A DNA stretch of 56,878 bases from NCBI GenBank assembly GCA_049324575.1, contig JBMONI010000020.1, positions 1-56,878 of the forward strand, read 5' to 3'. Made by a program: the position numbers and the translations under genes. The DNA comes from JBMONI01 sp049324575. GTDB lineage: Bacteria; Omnitrophota; Omnitrophia; Omnitrophales; Aquincolibacteriaceae. Within the stretch, counting starts at the first letter, position 1; the number at the start of each line of letters is the position of its first letter. Shown here piece after piece: positions 16,754 through 25,389 of this stretch. The notes under the pieces were generated by a model. That model had not been told where the DNA came from, searched no databases, and saw only the letters and a list, made by a program, of their open reading frames with translations.

Positions 16754-17850
16754 GTTCGGGGCCTGAGTCTTCCGAGTGGCGTGATCTTGCGCGTAAGATT
16801 GAGTGCGGAGAGCGGCTGGGTCTCGAGGACGGCCTCCGGCTTTACCGCACAACCGACCTTCACGGTCTCGGAAAATTGGCCCGGCAGGTCCGTGAACGTT
16901 TGAACGGACGCCGGGTTTTTTATTCGGTCAATCTCCACCTTAATCACACCAATATCTGCTCGTCAGCCTGCCTGTTCTGTTCGTTTGCGAAGGGCAAGCG
17001 GGCGCCTGAGGCCTATGCGCTTTCACCCGCGGAGATCTTCACGCGTGTGCGCGAAGCGGTCGAGACGTGGCATATCCATGAAGTCCATATGACAGGCGGG
17101 CACAATCCCGACCTGGGGCTTGATTATTATCTCGAGGTGCTCGGCGGGCTGCGCAGTCTTTATCCCGGGATCTTTCTCAAAGCGCTGACCGCGCCCGAGA
17201 TCGACGATCTTGCGTCGCGCAGCGGGCTCGACGCCGAGAAGGTCCTGAAGACGCTGAAAGCCGCCGGACTCGACGGACTGCCAGGCGGCGGGGCCGAGAT
17301 CTTTGATGAAGAGGTTCGCGGCAAGATCTGTCCTCAGAAGATCACGGCCGGGCGGTGGCTTGAGATTCACGGGATCGCCCATCGTCTGGGGCTTGTCACC
17401 AACGCCACCATGCTCTACGGTCATATCGAGACCGATGCGCACCGCGTCGATCATGTGCTGCGTTTAAGGGATCAGCAGGACGCGACCGGGGGTTTCCAGT
17501 CGTTCATTCCGCTTGCGTATCAGCCGGTGGCGAATCCCATGCGGGATCTTGGCGCGCCCGGCGGAGTGACGGACCTGAAAGTGTATGCGGTTTCGCGGCT
17601 TTTATTGGATAATATCCCGCATCTCAAGTGCTACTGGGTGACGACCGGGCTCAAAATGGCGCAGGTCGCGCTTTCTTTCGGGGTCGATGATCTGGGCGGA
17701 ACGAACCTGGAAGAACGGATCATGCATGAGGCAGGCTCCGGCGAGCCGCGCGATCTCGGTGACGAAGATCTGGTGCGATTGATCCGGGAGGCGGGTTATG
17801 AGCCTTGCCGGGTGGACAGTGCTTACCGGCCGGTGGCGATGCATTCTTAG
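16750..17850 (+). CDS. mqnE: Aminofutalosine synthase MqnE
   Basis: Radical SAM enzyme of the futalosine menaquinone pathway, adding the 5'-deoxyadenosyl radical to 3-[(1-carboxyvinyl)oxy]benzoate. The CX3CX2C motif is CSSACLFC, near residues 73-80. Family landmarks include HMTGGHNPDLGLDYY, LPGGGAEIFDEEVR, NATMLYGHIET, FIPLAYQPVANPM and DDLGGTNLEE. The length of 366 is typical. It implies menaquinone and a respiratory chain in this organism. mqnA, mqnB, mqnC and mqnD are not in the window. It overlaps ispG by four bases, linking quinone-head and prenyl-tail synthesis. Confidence 0.93.
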   Translation: MSSGPESSEWRDLARKIECGERLGLEDGLRLYRTTDLHGLGKLARQVRERLNGRRVFYSVNLHLNHTNICSSACLFCSFAKGKRAPEAYALSPAEIFTRVREAVETWHIHEVHMTGGHNPDLGLDYYLEVLGGLRSLYPGIFLKALTAPEIDDLASRSGLDAEKVLKTLKAAGLDGLPGGGAEIFDEEVRGKICPQKITAGRWLEIHGIAHRLGLVTNATMLYGHIETDAHRVDHVLRLRDQQDATGGFQSFIPLAYQPVANPMRDLGAPGGVTDLKVYAVSRLLLDNIPHLKCYWVTTGLKMAQVALSFGVDDLGGTNLEERIMHEAGSGEPRDLGDEDLVRLIREAGYEPCRVDSAYRPVAMHS

Positions 17851-17853
17851 AGC

Positions 17854-17869
17854 GTTTGATAAAAAGGGC
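17854..17869. repeat. Half-copy of a GTTTGATAA palindromic repeat
   Basis: GTTTGATAAAAAGGGC just after the mqnE stop matches one arm of the palindrome at 43519-43576 with few changes. The opposite arm is not seen here, so it may be a decayed copy or chance. Confidence 0.35.
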
Positions 17870-17951
17870 AGAGAGAGTCGAATGCCCTGCTTGCGAAAAA
17901 GCGTCAGGATTTTTTCAGGGGGGCTTTCATTCGGAGCCAAAGGGGGATTTT

Positions 17952-18857
17952 ATGAAGCTCAGAACCAATGAAGACCGTCTGGTCCGTATCGCGGTCCAGG
18001 GGAAAGTGGCCAATGCCCTGCAATTTTCGGAATTTGAGGTAGCCCATGACGGACGGCCGTTCGCGGTGCCGTCCTCGGGCGGGATCGTTTATAACGTGAA
18101 GGTCGGCGACAGCGCGTTCGCGTGGGAAGGGGACCATATCGAGCCGGCGGTCTCGGCGGTCGTCCACGAGGAGAAAAGATCTTCGAAGCCGAACATGGGA
18201 TTCAATTTTCTTGCCTGTGTCGGGAACCGCGCGCGGATCGTGAGCGGAGAAGCCAAAGGGGATGTCGGCATGGTGACGGGCCGGCACGGCGGGCTCGAAC
18301 ATGTGTTAATCGATTTCCCGGACGCGACCTTGCGGAAAATGAACGTGGGGGACAATATCCTGATCGAAGGCTATGGGCAGGGGCTCAAGCTGACGGCGCA
18401 CGGCAATATACGGATCTATAGTCTCGATCCGGCCGTGCTCGCGAAAATGCCGGTCCGGGAGGTCCGGGGCGGTCTTGAGGTCGGGGTGACGGCCATGATC
18501 CCTGCGGCGCTGATGGGTTCGGGACTCGGACACAACAATATCGGGACGGGAGACCTCGATTTCATGACCCATGACGCCCGAGAGGTCGCAAAACTCGGGC
18601 TGGAAAAGATCTGCCTCGGAGATTTCGTGGCGATCCTCGATCATGATCATTCGTTCGGAAGGACTTACCGGCGCGGGGCGGTCACGATCGGGATCGTGAT
18701 CCATACAGACAGCCTGCTGCCGGGGCATGGGCCCGGAGTGACCACCCTGATGACCTCTCCGGAAGGCGCGTTGCGGCCTGTGATCGATCCCAAGGCCAAT
18801 CTCGGGAGGATCCTCAAGATCGGGCGGTATCGCACCCCAAAGCGTCCGGCCCGGTGA
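17952..18857 (+). CDS. DUF4438 family protein
   Basis: Protein of 301 residues with no signal peptide or membrane segment. Gly- and Val-rich blocks such as GFNFLACVGNRARIVSGEAKG, GHNNIGTGDLDFMTHD, GDFVAILDHDHSFGR and VTIGIVIHTDSLLPGHGPGV resemble DUF4438 proteins of Thermotogae, Firmicutes and archaea, whose biochemical role is unknown. The conserved His/Asp run in LDHDHSFGR could bind metal; this is inference. The ATG at 17952 follows AAAGGGGGA and is chosen over longer in-frame starts. The gene appears single, with palindromic repeat sequence on both sides. Confidence 0.62.
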   Translation: MKLRTNEDRLVRIAVQGKVANALQFSEFEVAHDGRPFAVPSSGGIVYNVKVGDSAFAWEGDHIEPAVSAVVHEEKRSSKPNMGFNFLACVGNRARIVSGEAKGDVGMVTGRHGGLEHVLIDFPDATLRKMNVGDNILIEGYGQGLKLTAHGNIRIYSLDPAVLAKMPVREVRGGLEVGVTAMIPAALMGSGLGHNNIGTGDLDFMTHDAREVAKLGLEKICLGDFVAILDHDHSFGRTYRRGAVTIGIVIHTDSLLPGHGPGVTTLMTSPEGALRPVIDPKANLGRILKIGRYRTPKRPAR

Positions 18858-18895
18858 AAAGGCGCTCTCTGTTCGAATGGGGCAAAAGGTTACAC

Positions 18896-18932
18896 CCAAG
18901 GCACCTTTTATCAAATCCCGGGGGTTTGATTA
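18896..18932. repeat. GTTTGATAA palindromic repeat, copy B
   Basis: Left arm CCAAGGCACCTTTTATCAAA and right arm GTTTGATTA surround a CCCGGG centre. It matches the palindrome at 43519 in sequence and polarity. It lies between the DUF4438 gene and greA and could act as a transcript-end hairpin, though no clear T-tract follows. Confidence 0.6.
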
Positions 18933-19019
18933 GGTTTAAAGATTTAGGACAAATGATCCGAATCTAATAGGTGATCTTGGAGCCGTTCTTATCGGGAAGG
19001 ATCCGAAAGGGAATTATCC

Positions 19020-19493
19020 ATGGAAAAAGTCGTTTTAACGCGTGAAGGCTATGACAAACTGGTCGAGGAACTGAATTTCCTCAAGAGCAAGAAGCGCAAA
19101 GAGGTGGCCGAGCAGTTGGCGACGGCCCGCGCTCACGGCGATCTCCGGGAGAACGCCGAATATGACGCGGCCAAAGAAGCGAAGCGCCACCTTGAGACCC
19201 GCATCGCGAAACTCGAAATGAGGCTCGGCAACGCGCGGATCGTCGAAGCGGGCGAGATCCCGGCCGACAAGGCCTATCTCGGGGCGAAGCTTGAGCTCAG
19301 GAACAGCGATACCGACGACCGGTTCACCTACCAATTGGTCGCCCAGGACGAAGCGGATTTCGCCAAAGGAAAGATCTCCATCACCTCCCCGATCGGCAAG
19401 GGGCTTCTCGGCAAAGCGGTCGGCGAGACGGCCGAGATCCAAGTGCCGGCGGGCAAGGTCAAACTTGAAATTCTCAAGATCCGGAGGGATTAG
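19020..19493 (+). CDS. greA: Transcription elongation factor GreA
   Basis: Rescues backtracked RNA polymerase by stimulating transcript cleavage. The 157-residue protein has an N-terminal antiparallel coiled coil with the tip residues in GDLRENAEYDAAKEA (Asp and Glu at the polymerase active site) and a C-terminal FKBP-like domain containing SPIGKGLLGKAVGE. The length is normal. The ATG at 19020 has AAAGGGA upstream. A DUF1189-type membrane protein starts one base after its stop. Confidence 0.95.
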   Translation: MEKVVLTREGYDKLVEELNFLKSKKRKEVAEQLATARAHGDLRENAEYDAAKEAKRHLETRIAKLEMRLGNARIVEAGEIPADKAYLGAKLELRNSDTDDRFTYQLVAQDEADFAKGKISITSPIGKGLLGKAVGETAEIQVPAGKVKLEILKIRRD

Positions 19494-19494
19494 C

Positions 19495-20298
19495 ATGAAT
19501 ATTTTCACCGCGCCTTTTTTCGCTCTCTTCAGCATTCCGTTCTACCGGCAGGCTCTCCAGGCCCGGGTCTGGAAAGCCGTCCAGTACGCGCTCTTCCTTT
19601 CGGCGGTCTCGACCGCGCTCGTCATGTTCCAGCTGACCCGCGTCGGGGTCCCGGAGGCCGACCGTTTTGTGGACTGGCTCCAGAGCCAGATGCCGGTCAT
19701 TACGCTGACCTCCGAAGGCCTTTCGATGGACCGCGAAAGCCCCTTCAGCATCGTTCATGAAGAATTCGGCCCTCTGGCCACGTTCGATCTTTCCAAAAAA
19801 GAAGCGGGAGCCCGGGACATGGAGAATATTTTCGTCTATGTTACGGCAGGGAAGATCTACCTGCAACAGGCCGCGGGGGATATCCGGGCTTACAATGTCC
19901 AGGATTTCATCGACAGGAACCAGGAACGCCTCGCCCAGGGGCCGCTGGCCATGTCCCCGGACACGATCGGCCGTTTTTACAAGACCGTGAAACCGTGGTT
20001 CCTCGTCCTGATGACGATCGTCGTTTTTCTTTTCGATGCGGTCGTGCTGCTGGTGGGCGGGCTCCTGCTTTCCTGGATCGGCCTCGTCCTCAACATGAGC
20101 CGCGTTCCGCCCCTTTCGTACGGGGCTCTCTACACGGCGAGTATTTTCGCCCTGACCGCCGGCACGGTCTTCACTTGGCTCGGGACCCTTCTGCCACCGC
20201 TCGGCGCGATCCCGTTCGGTTACGTGATCAGCGTGATCCTGAACATCGCATACCTTTTCGTGGCGGTCCGGATGACGACGGAAACTAAGTCAGCGTGA
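19495..20298 (+). CDS. DUF1189-like membrane protein
   Basis: Protein of 267 residues. An N-terminal hydrophobic helix (about 25-45) is followed by an extracytoplasmic domain (about 50-160) containing ITLTSEGLSMDRESPFSIVH. Three or four membrane helices occupy the last 100 residues. The layout and the FYRQALQARVWKAVQY opening resemble DUF1189 proteins of unknown function. The ATG at 19495 sits just after the greA stop behind GGAGGG, so the pair is probably co-transcribed. Its 3' end overlaps the convergent transporter gene by 14 bases. Confidence 0.7.
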   Translation: MNIFTAPFFALFSIPFYRQALQARVWKAVQYALFLSAVSTALVMFQLTRVGVPEADRFVDWLQSQMPVITLTSEGLSMDRESPFSIVHEEFGPLATFDLSKKEAGARDMENIFVYVTAGKIYLQQAAGDIRAYNVQDFIDRNQERLAQGPLAMSPDTIGRFYKTVKPWFLVLMTIVVFLFDAVVLLVGGLLLSWIGLVLNMSRVPPLSYGALYTASIFALTAGTVFTWLGTLLPPLGAIPFGYVISVILNIAYLFVAVRMTTETKSA

Positions 20299-21166
20299 CC
20301 TTGGCGGGTTTTTTCTTCGTCTCGAAAAAAGAGATCCATCCTCCCGAAGCGATGACGAGGAGCGCGCCCAGCGTTCGCGCGGGGGTCAGCGTTTCTCCGA
20401 AAAAAAAGACGCCGTAAAGAAAGCCGAGAAAAGGCGTCACATAGATGAAGGGGCTTACCAGCGACGCCCGTGCCCGGCGGAATGCGATCGTCATCCAGAT
20501 CTGGCCGTAAAAAGCGAAGACTGCCATTGCGATCACGATCCCCAGGGTCTTCGTGTCAGGGACGCGGAATCCGAAGGGCAGACAGGCCAGTGACCCCCCG
20601 ACGCAGATCAGCATGAAATAAAAGACGACCGTCAGCGGCGATTCGCTTCGCTGGATGGAGTGCAGCGAAAAGTAGGCAAGGGCGAGAAAGACCGCCGAGA
20701 CGAGCCCGGCCAGCATCGGGAAATTCCAGGTGCGGACATCGGCTCCGACCACCAGATAAAGTCCCGCGAATGCGATCCCGATCGCGGCCCAAAGCCCCGG
20801 ACTGAGTTTTTCCTTCAGGAAGCATGTGGATAAAAGGGCGACGAAAAGAGGGGCGGTGTGGTTCAGGATGACGGCGGTCCCCAGGGGGAGTTTCGAGAGC
20901 GTATAGAAGTAGAGACTGAGCGCGATGAATCCCGCGACCCCGCGCTGGATCAGGAGCCTTTTTTCCTTGCCCCAGAATGAAACATGTTTTTTGCGGATCC
21001 AGTAAACGAGCAGGGCGAGTCCGATCACACTGCGCGCAAAGACGATCTCGTAACTCGGCAGTGTCCGGCTTGCGATCTTGACGCAAAGCGCCATCAGGGA
21101 AAAGGCGACCGCGGCCTGGATCATCGTCACAATGGCCGAGAGCTCGAGTTTAGAGCGTTTGTTCAT
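20285..21166 (-). CDS. EamA/DMT-family transporter
   Basis: Inner-membrane protein of 293 residues with about ten hydrophobic helices in two five-helix EamA repeats. ALCVKIASRTLPSYEIVFAR and GTAVILNHTAPLFVALLS are typical of the family, with FIYVTPFLGFLYGVFFFGE in the second repeat. Members export amino acids, nucleobases or other small metabolites, and the substrate here cannot be read. It is downstream of a dehydrogenase gene on the same strand with a 16-base gap, so they likely form an operon. It converges on and slightly overlaps the DUF1189 gene. Confidence 0.88.
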   Translation of the reverse strand: MNKRSKLELSAIVTMIQAAVAFSLMALCVKIASRTLPSYEIVFARSVIGLALLVYWIRKKHVSFWGKEKRLLIQRGVAGFIALSLYFYTLSKLPLGTAVILNHTAPLFVALLSTCFLKEKLSPGLWAAIGIAFAGLYLVVGADVRTWNFPMLAGLVSAVFLALAYFSLHSIQRSESPLTVVFYFMLICVGGSLACLPFGFRVPDTKTLGIVIAMAVFAFYGQIWMTIAFRRARASLVSPFIYVTPFLGFLYGVFFFGETLTPARTLGALLVIASGGWISFFETKKKPAKVTLT

Positions 21167-21182
21167 GGCGATGCGGAGGGGG

Positions 21183-22229
21183 TCAGATCTTCAGCACGAT
21201 CTTGCCGAAATGGTCGCGGCTTTCCATGCGCCGGAACGCTTCCGGCGCCTCGCGCAGGTTGTAGACCTTGTCCACGACCGGTTTGAGCACTTTCCTCTTT
21301 ACGAGCGCAATCACCTTTTTGAACTCTGCGAACCCGCCCATGTAACAACCCAGGATCGAAAGCTGGCGTGAAAAGACCAGCCTCAGATCGAACGAGACGG
21401 TGGGGCCGCTCGTCACGCCGCAAGTCACCAGGCGGCCTTTCCGCTGAAGGCAGGCGAGGCTATGGGCGAAGGTCGCGGGGCCGATATGGTCCAGCGCGAC
21501 TTCCACGCCTTGGCCGTGGGTGATCTTGAAGACCTCTTCGCGGAAATCTTTTTCCTGGTACGGAATGACATGGTCGGCGCCGAGCGCTTTGGCCTTGGCG
21601 ATCTTTTCCGGCCGGCCGACGGTCGTGATGACCGTGGCACCGAGGTGTTTGGCGATCTGGATGGCCGCGCTCCCGACCCCGCTCCCGGCCGCGTGAATAA
21701 GGACCTTCTCTTTCTTTTTGAGCTGGGCCTGCGTGACGAGCATATGCCAGGCCGTGATAAAGACCAGGGGAACCGAGGCCCATTCTTCCGGGGACCAGGC
21801 CGAGGAGACCGGAAGCACATTGGCGGCGGGCACCTTGACATATTCCGCGAACCCGCCGTTGGACTGGAGGCCGAGGATCTCGTAATGAGGGTCCCGACTG
21901 TCCCAATCCGTTCTGAAATAAGGACTTTTCCGGGGACAAATGCCGGGCGAGGCCACGACCAGTTTGTTCTTGGGGACGCCGCGTGTGCGGGGGCCGCATT
22001 CGACGACTTCTCCCGCGACATCACAGCCGGGGATATGGGGAAGGGGGATCTTGACGCTCCGCATGCCGAGCAGCATCCAAAGATCCAGATGATTCAGGGC
22101 GCAAGCCCTGACTTTGATCAGGACCTCCCGCCGGCCCGGTCTGGGGCGGTTAACATATCCGTGCCGCAGTTTTTCGGTCCCGCCGTGTTCGTCAAAGTAA
22201 ACGGCAAGCATTTTATTCATCGGGGTCAC
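21183..22229 (-). CDS. Medium-chain dehydrogenase/reductase (zinc-type alcohol dehydrogenase-like)
   Basis: NAD(P)-dependent oxidoreductase of 348 residues. A GroES-like domain holds CALNHLDLWMLLG and LPHIPGCDVAGEVVE. The Rossmann domain has AAGSGVGSAAIQIAK and a basic residue after the second strand (TVGRPEKIAKAKALGADHV). The catalytic-site Cys-His pair of true zinc alcohol dehydrogenases is partly replaced (HLDLW), suggesting a quinone-oxidoreductase-like member. The GTG start at 22229 has GAAAGG upstream, with ATG 22220 as the alternative. The substrate is unknown. It is the first gene of a two-gene minus-strand operon. Confidence 0.85.
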   Translation of the reverse strand: MTPMNKMLAVYFDEHGGTEKLRHGYVNRPRPGRREVLIKVRACALNHLDLWMLLGMRSVKIPLPHIPGCDVAGEVVECGPRTRGVPKNKLVVASPGICPRKSPYFRTDWDSRDPHYEILGLQSNGGFAEYVKVPAANVLPVSSAWSPEEWASVPLVFITAWHMLVTQAQLKKKEKVLIHAAGSGVGSAAIQIAKHLGATVITTVGRPEKIAKAKALGADHVIPYQEKDFREEVFKITHGQGVEVALDHIGPATFAHSLACLQRKGRLVTCGVTSGPTVSFDLRLVFSRQLSILGCYMGGFAEFKKVIALVKRKVLKPVVDKVYNLREAPEAFRRMESRDHFGKIVLKI

Positions 22230-22356
22230 TGCCTTTCGATGGCTCGAGCCCGAAAGTATCGGATTTCAACGGGATTTGCAAGCGGAAAATGGGCTTTGGG
22301 ACGGCGACGCTCCGGTCCTGCGAATGAACCGATATACAGACCGCGCCTTCCTTCAT

Positions 22357-22379
22357 TATAATGAACCGCAACTTGGAGG
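22357..22379 (+). promoter_or_regulatory. Promoter -10 and ribosome site of nth
   Basis: TATAAT at 22357-22362 overlaps an apparent ATG at 22361, and GGAGG lies at 22375-22379. Both imply that translation begins downstream, at TTG 22388, eight bases after GGAGG. Confidence 0.6.
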
Positions 22380-22387
22380 CATGTCTT

Positions 22388-23032
22388 TTGAGAGAAAATG
22401 CGACGCAGAAAAAACGCAGGATCACGAAGATCATTGCCAAACTTAAACGCGCCTATCCCGAAGCGCATTGCGCGCTTCATTTCCGGGACCCTTGGCAGCT
22501 TCTCGTGGCGACCGTCCTTTCCGCCCAATGCACGGACAAACGGGTGAATCTCATTACCCGCAATCTTTTCCGGAAATACCGCAAAGTCCGGGATTATGCC
22601 CGAGCGGACCTTGGGACTTTTGAAAACGACATTCGTTCCGCCGGTTATTACCGGGCGAAGGCCCGGAACATTATCGGCGCAGCAAAGCGGATCCTTGGAT
22701 GTTTCGGAGGAAAGGTCCCCGGGACGATGGAGGCGCTTGTGACGCTGCCTGGGGTCGGTCGTAAGACCGCCAATGTGATCTTGGCCAACGCGTTCGAAGT
22801 GCCCGGGATCGCGGTCGATACGCATATGATCCGCCTGAACCGGCGGCTGGGACTGACCCGGAGCACGGATCCGGTCAAGATCGAACGGGACCTGATGAGG
22901 CTTCTCCCCGAGCGGGAATGGTCGCTTTATTCGCACCGGATCATTGCCCACGGGCGGGCCTGCTGTAAAGCCCGGAACCCGGATTGCCGGAATTGTGCTA
23001 TAGTGGAATTGTGCCCAAGCCGAAGAATATAA
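22388..23032 (+). CDS. nth: Endonuclease III
   Basis: Base-excision repair glycosylase/AP lyase for oxidised pyrimidines. The protein of about 214 residues has LLVATVLSAQCTDKRVN, the helix-hairpin-helix LPGVGRKTANVILANAF with the catalytic Lys, the catalytic Asp in VDTHMIRL, and the 4Fe-4S ligands C-X6-C-X2-C-X5-C at the C-terminus (CKARNPDCRNCAIVELC). The TTG start at 22388 is chosen because GGAGG lies eight bases upstream. The ATG at 22361 would fall inside the -10 element and adds nine residues atypical for Nth. It is divergent from the dehydrogenase gene. Confidence 0.93.
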   Translation: MRENATQKKRRITKIIAKLKRAYPEAHCALHFRDPWQLLVATVLSAQCTDKRVNLITRNLFRKYRKVRDYARADLGTFENDIRSAGYYRAKARNIIGAAKRILGCFGGKVPGTMEALVTLPGVGRKTANVILANAFEVPGIAVDTHMIRLNRRLGLTRSTDPVKIERDLMRLLPEREWSLYSHRIIAHGRACCKARNPDCRNCAIVELCPSRRI

Positions 23033-23070
23033 CCTAGGAAATAAGGGTGTTTTCGTTTGATAAAAAATAT

Positions 23071-23162
23071 TGTCATTCCGAGCGACTGTCCCGGACCAAG
23101 GAGCCGAGGAATCCAGATCCCTCGGATCGTCCCGCCGAGGGCGAGACTCTCTCGGGATGACA
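23071..23162. repeat. 92-base inverted-repeat element, copy 1
   Basis: Terminal inverted repeats TGTCATTCCGAGCGA and TCTCGGGATGACA bound a 92-base element with an internal palindrome around CCCTCGG/CCGAGGG. A second copy of identical length is at 38394-38485. It fills most of the gap between nth and the diguanylate cyclase gene and may serve as a hairpin. Confidence 0.85.
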
Positions 23163-23228
23163 AGAAGAGCGAAGACTTTTGAAATGGCGTGTGACCTAAA
23201 AGCTCATACACAACGCTAGAGATTTCAT

Positions 23229-24941
23229 ATGCTCCGATACGAAGATGAGATCAGGGAACAGATCGAGGGGAATCTTCTTCGCGTCTTTTTTCCGGTTCTC
23301 ATGCCGCTGTATCTGCTCCTCTTCGTTCTCGATCTGAAGATTTATCCGAACCGGGCGCTGGATTTCTTTCTGATCCGGGCGAGCTTGCTGGTCTGGGGGG
23401 TTCTTTGTTTTGTCGGCCTCAAGGTGAAGGTTTCTGCTCGCTGGTATAACTTCACGGCCTGGTCCCTGGCGTTACTCCTTTCCCTCCAGGGGACGGTCAT
23501 GGGCCTCCTGGCCGACGATTTCATGAAGGCCTATCCTTTGTTCGTGCTGAATATCCTCGCCGGACTTTTCGTTTTCCTTTTTACGGTCCGTTTCTTGGAC
23601 GCATTGATCCTGATCGGGCTTTTTTATTTTCCGCCGGCCTTGGTCATGTTCCTCCACGAACCTCCGGAGGTCCTTTTTTCGCCGCGCGTTCTTTTTTCAG
23701 CGAGCTTGGTCGCGGTCTATTTGACCGGGGCCAAAGCGATCGATTTTCTGAGCCAGCGTTCGTATCGGCAAAAGGCCCATCTGTTCTTTTACGCGACCAC
23801 CGACGGCCTGAGCGGACTCAAGCTGCGCCGCTACTTTTTCGCGCGCTTTATCCAGGAACTGAGTCTTTTCCTGAGGCAGGGGAACTCCTTCAAGATCAGC
23901 GTGGCGATGATCGATATTGATTCCTTCAAGAAGATCAACGACCGTTACGGGCATGAGACGGGGGACCAGGTGCTGAAACACGTGGCAGACCTTCTGAAGG
24001 CCACGATCCGCGTCTATGATGTGGCCTGCCGTTTCGGAGGCGAGGAATTCGTCATCCTTTTCCCCGAGGCGGGGGCGTGGGAAGCCGAGGCTATTTGCGA
24101 ACGTATCCGGAAAGTGATCGAGGAAACGCCGTTCGTGATGCCTGACCGGACCCCGGTCCCGCTGACGATCAGCCTTGGCTACAGCGTTCTCGTGGGCGAG
24201 GATCCCGAGAAATTCCAGAAGATCCAGCGCGACAGCCAGTATAAGCTGCTCTTGTGCGGACATATGCATCGCCTGCTTTGCCAGGCGGATCAGGCACTCT
24301 TTGAAGCCAAGAAAGCGGGCAAGAACCGGGTCGCTGCCGGGGCCTCGCTGGCACTCGCGGATGAGATCGATCCGAGCGAGCAAGAGGCCATGCGCGGCAA
24401 TCTGGTCTATTTTGATCAGGACGTTTTCCAGTTTGGGACCGCCCAGACCGACAGTCCGGAGAGCCGGGAAATCACCGAACTTAATTTTTACAGCGTGGAG
24501 TTCTTTTTCCGCCGCGTGGTCGAATCGCTTTACCGTGCTTACCGGAATCCCGAATGGCATGAGGTGCTGGCCGTGATCCGGATTACGGCGAAGGATACGG
24601 CGAGGGTCCGCGATGCGATGAGCCGCATGTTCCGGTTGTCGGATACGCTGTGCGAGATCGAAAAGAACGTCTATGGCGCGATCTTCTTCGGGCTGGCGAA
24701 AGCGGAGCTTGAGCGTGTCCATGCGCGGATCAGCCGTCAACTGGAGGAAAAAGTCGCCGCTCAAGGCTGTTGGGCGCAGATCGTGGCGGCCCCGCTGGTT
24801 TTTCATCCGGCGAAAATACACCGTTCGCCCGGGAAAGTGGTCACTTACGAAGAATTCTCCGACCAGGCCAATGAACTTTTCGGCATTCTCCGTCGGTACC
24901 GTTTTGCGGCCGGGGAGACCGTTCGCTATTACTCTTCCTGA
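23229..24941 (+). CDS. Membrane diguanylate cyclase with C-terminal degenerate GGDEF-like domain
   Basis: Makes cyclic di-GMP. The N-terminus (about 1-180) contains six hydrophobic helices without a recognisable sensor domain. A full GGDEF domain follows (about 190-385), with MIDIDSFKKINDRYGHETGD and the active-site FGGEEFVILFP. An RxxD inhibitory site is not evident. The last 170 residues look like a second, degenerate GGDEF fold (FRLSDTLCEIEKNVYGAIFF) lacking the signature. Upstream is a palindromic repeat. Cyclic di-GMP often controls type IV pili, and a pilus locus lies 13 kb away, but no direct link is shown. Confidence 0.9.
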   Translation: MLRYEDEIREQIEGNLLRVFFPVLMPLYLLLFVLDLKIYPNRALDFFLIRASLLVWGVLCFVGLKVKVSARWYNFTAWSLALLLSLQGTVMGLLADDFMKAYPLFVLNILAGLFVFLFTVRFLDALILIGLFYFPPALVMFLHEPPEVLFSPRVLFSASLVAVYLTGAKAIDFLSQRSYRQKAHLFFYATTDGLSGLKLRRYFFARFIQELSLFLRQGNSFKISVAMIDIDSFKKINDRYGHETGDQVLKHVADLLKATIRVYDVACRFGGEEFVILFPEAGAWEAEAICERIRKVIEETPFVMPDRTPVPLTISLGYSVLVGEDPEKFQKIQRDSQYKLLLCGHMHRLLCQADQALFEAKKAGKNRVAAGASLALADEIDPSEQEAMRGNLVYFDQDVFQFGTAQTDSPESREITELNFYSVEFFFRRVVESLYRAYRNPEWHEVLAVIRITAKDTARVRDAMSRMFRLSDTLCEIEKNVYGAIFFGLAKAELERVHARISRQLEEKVAAQGCWAQIVAAPLVFHPAKIHRSPGKVVTYEEFSDQANELFGILRRYRFAAGETVRYYSS

Positions 24942-24961
24942 AGGTTCCTGCCGTCCGGTTA

Positions 24962-24991
24962 TGGACAAAACGAGGGCATGCAGTGTATAGT
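24962..24991 (+). promoter_or_regulatory. Sigma70-like promoter of thioredoxin gene
   Basis: TGGACA (24962-24967) and TATAGT (24986-24991), spaced by 18 bases, about 45 bases before the start codon. Confidence 0.55.
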
Positions 24992-25037
24992 ATCGCCCTT
25001 TACGCCGGGTTTAGAATAGCCAAGAAAGGGTATCCTC

Positions 25038-25364
25038 ATGGGAAACGCGAGATCCTTCACTGATCAGAACTTTAAAACGGATGTTCTGGGTTCTTCCATT
25101 CCTGTGCTCGTCGATTTTTGGGCCGAATGGTGCGGGCCCTGCCGCATGATGGCGCCGGTAATCGACCGGCTTGCTTCCGCCAATGAGGGGAAGATCGCTG
25201 TGGGCAAGCTCAATGTGGACGAGAATCCCGACGCTCCTTCGCAATACGGGATCCAAGGGATCCCGACGCTGCTTGTGTTCAAGGGGGGGCAAGAGGTCCA
25301 GAGGATCGTGGGATTTCAGTCCCAGGAAGCAATCCAGAAGGTCTTGGATGACGTTGCTCGCTAA
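25038..25364 (+). CDS. trxA: Thioredoxin
   Basis: Cytoplasmic disulfide reductase of 108 residues. The active site is WCGPC within VDFWAEWCGPCRMMAPV, with the cis-proline loop GIQGIPTLLVFKGG. The length and fold are canonical. The ATG at 25038 has AGAAAGG upstream. A radical SAM gene follows 25 bases after the stop, and a glutaredoxin is encoded at 48013. Confidence 0.95.
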   Translation: MGNARSFTDQNFKTDVLGSSIPVLVDFWAEWCGPCRMMAPVIDRLASANEGKIAVGKLNVDENPDAPSQYGIQGIPTLLVFKGGQEVQRIVGFQSQEAIQKVLDDVAR

Positions 25365-25389
25365 TCCGGAGATCCATCGCTGTCATTTT

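Noticed and set aside
23697..24968. Minus-strand frame of 423 codons opposite the diguanylate cyclase
   Set aside because: Antisense shadow of a clear GGDEF protein. Its translation is Arg/Asp/His-rich without motifs.
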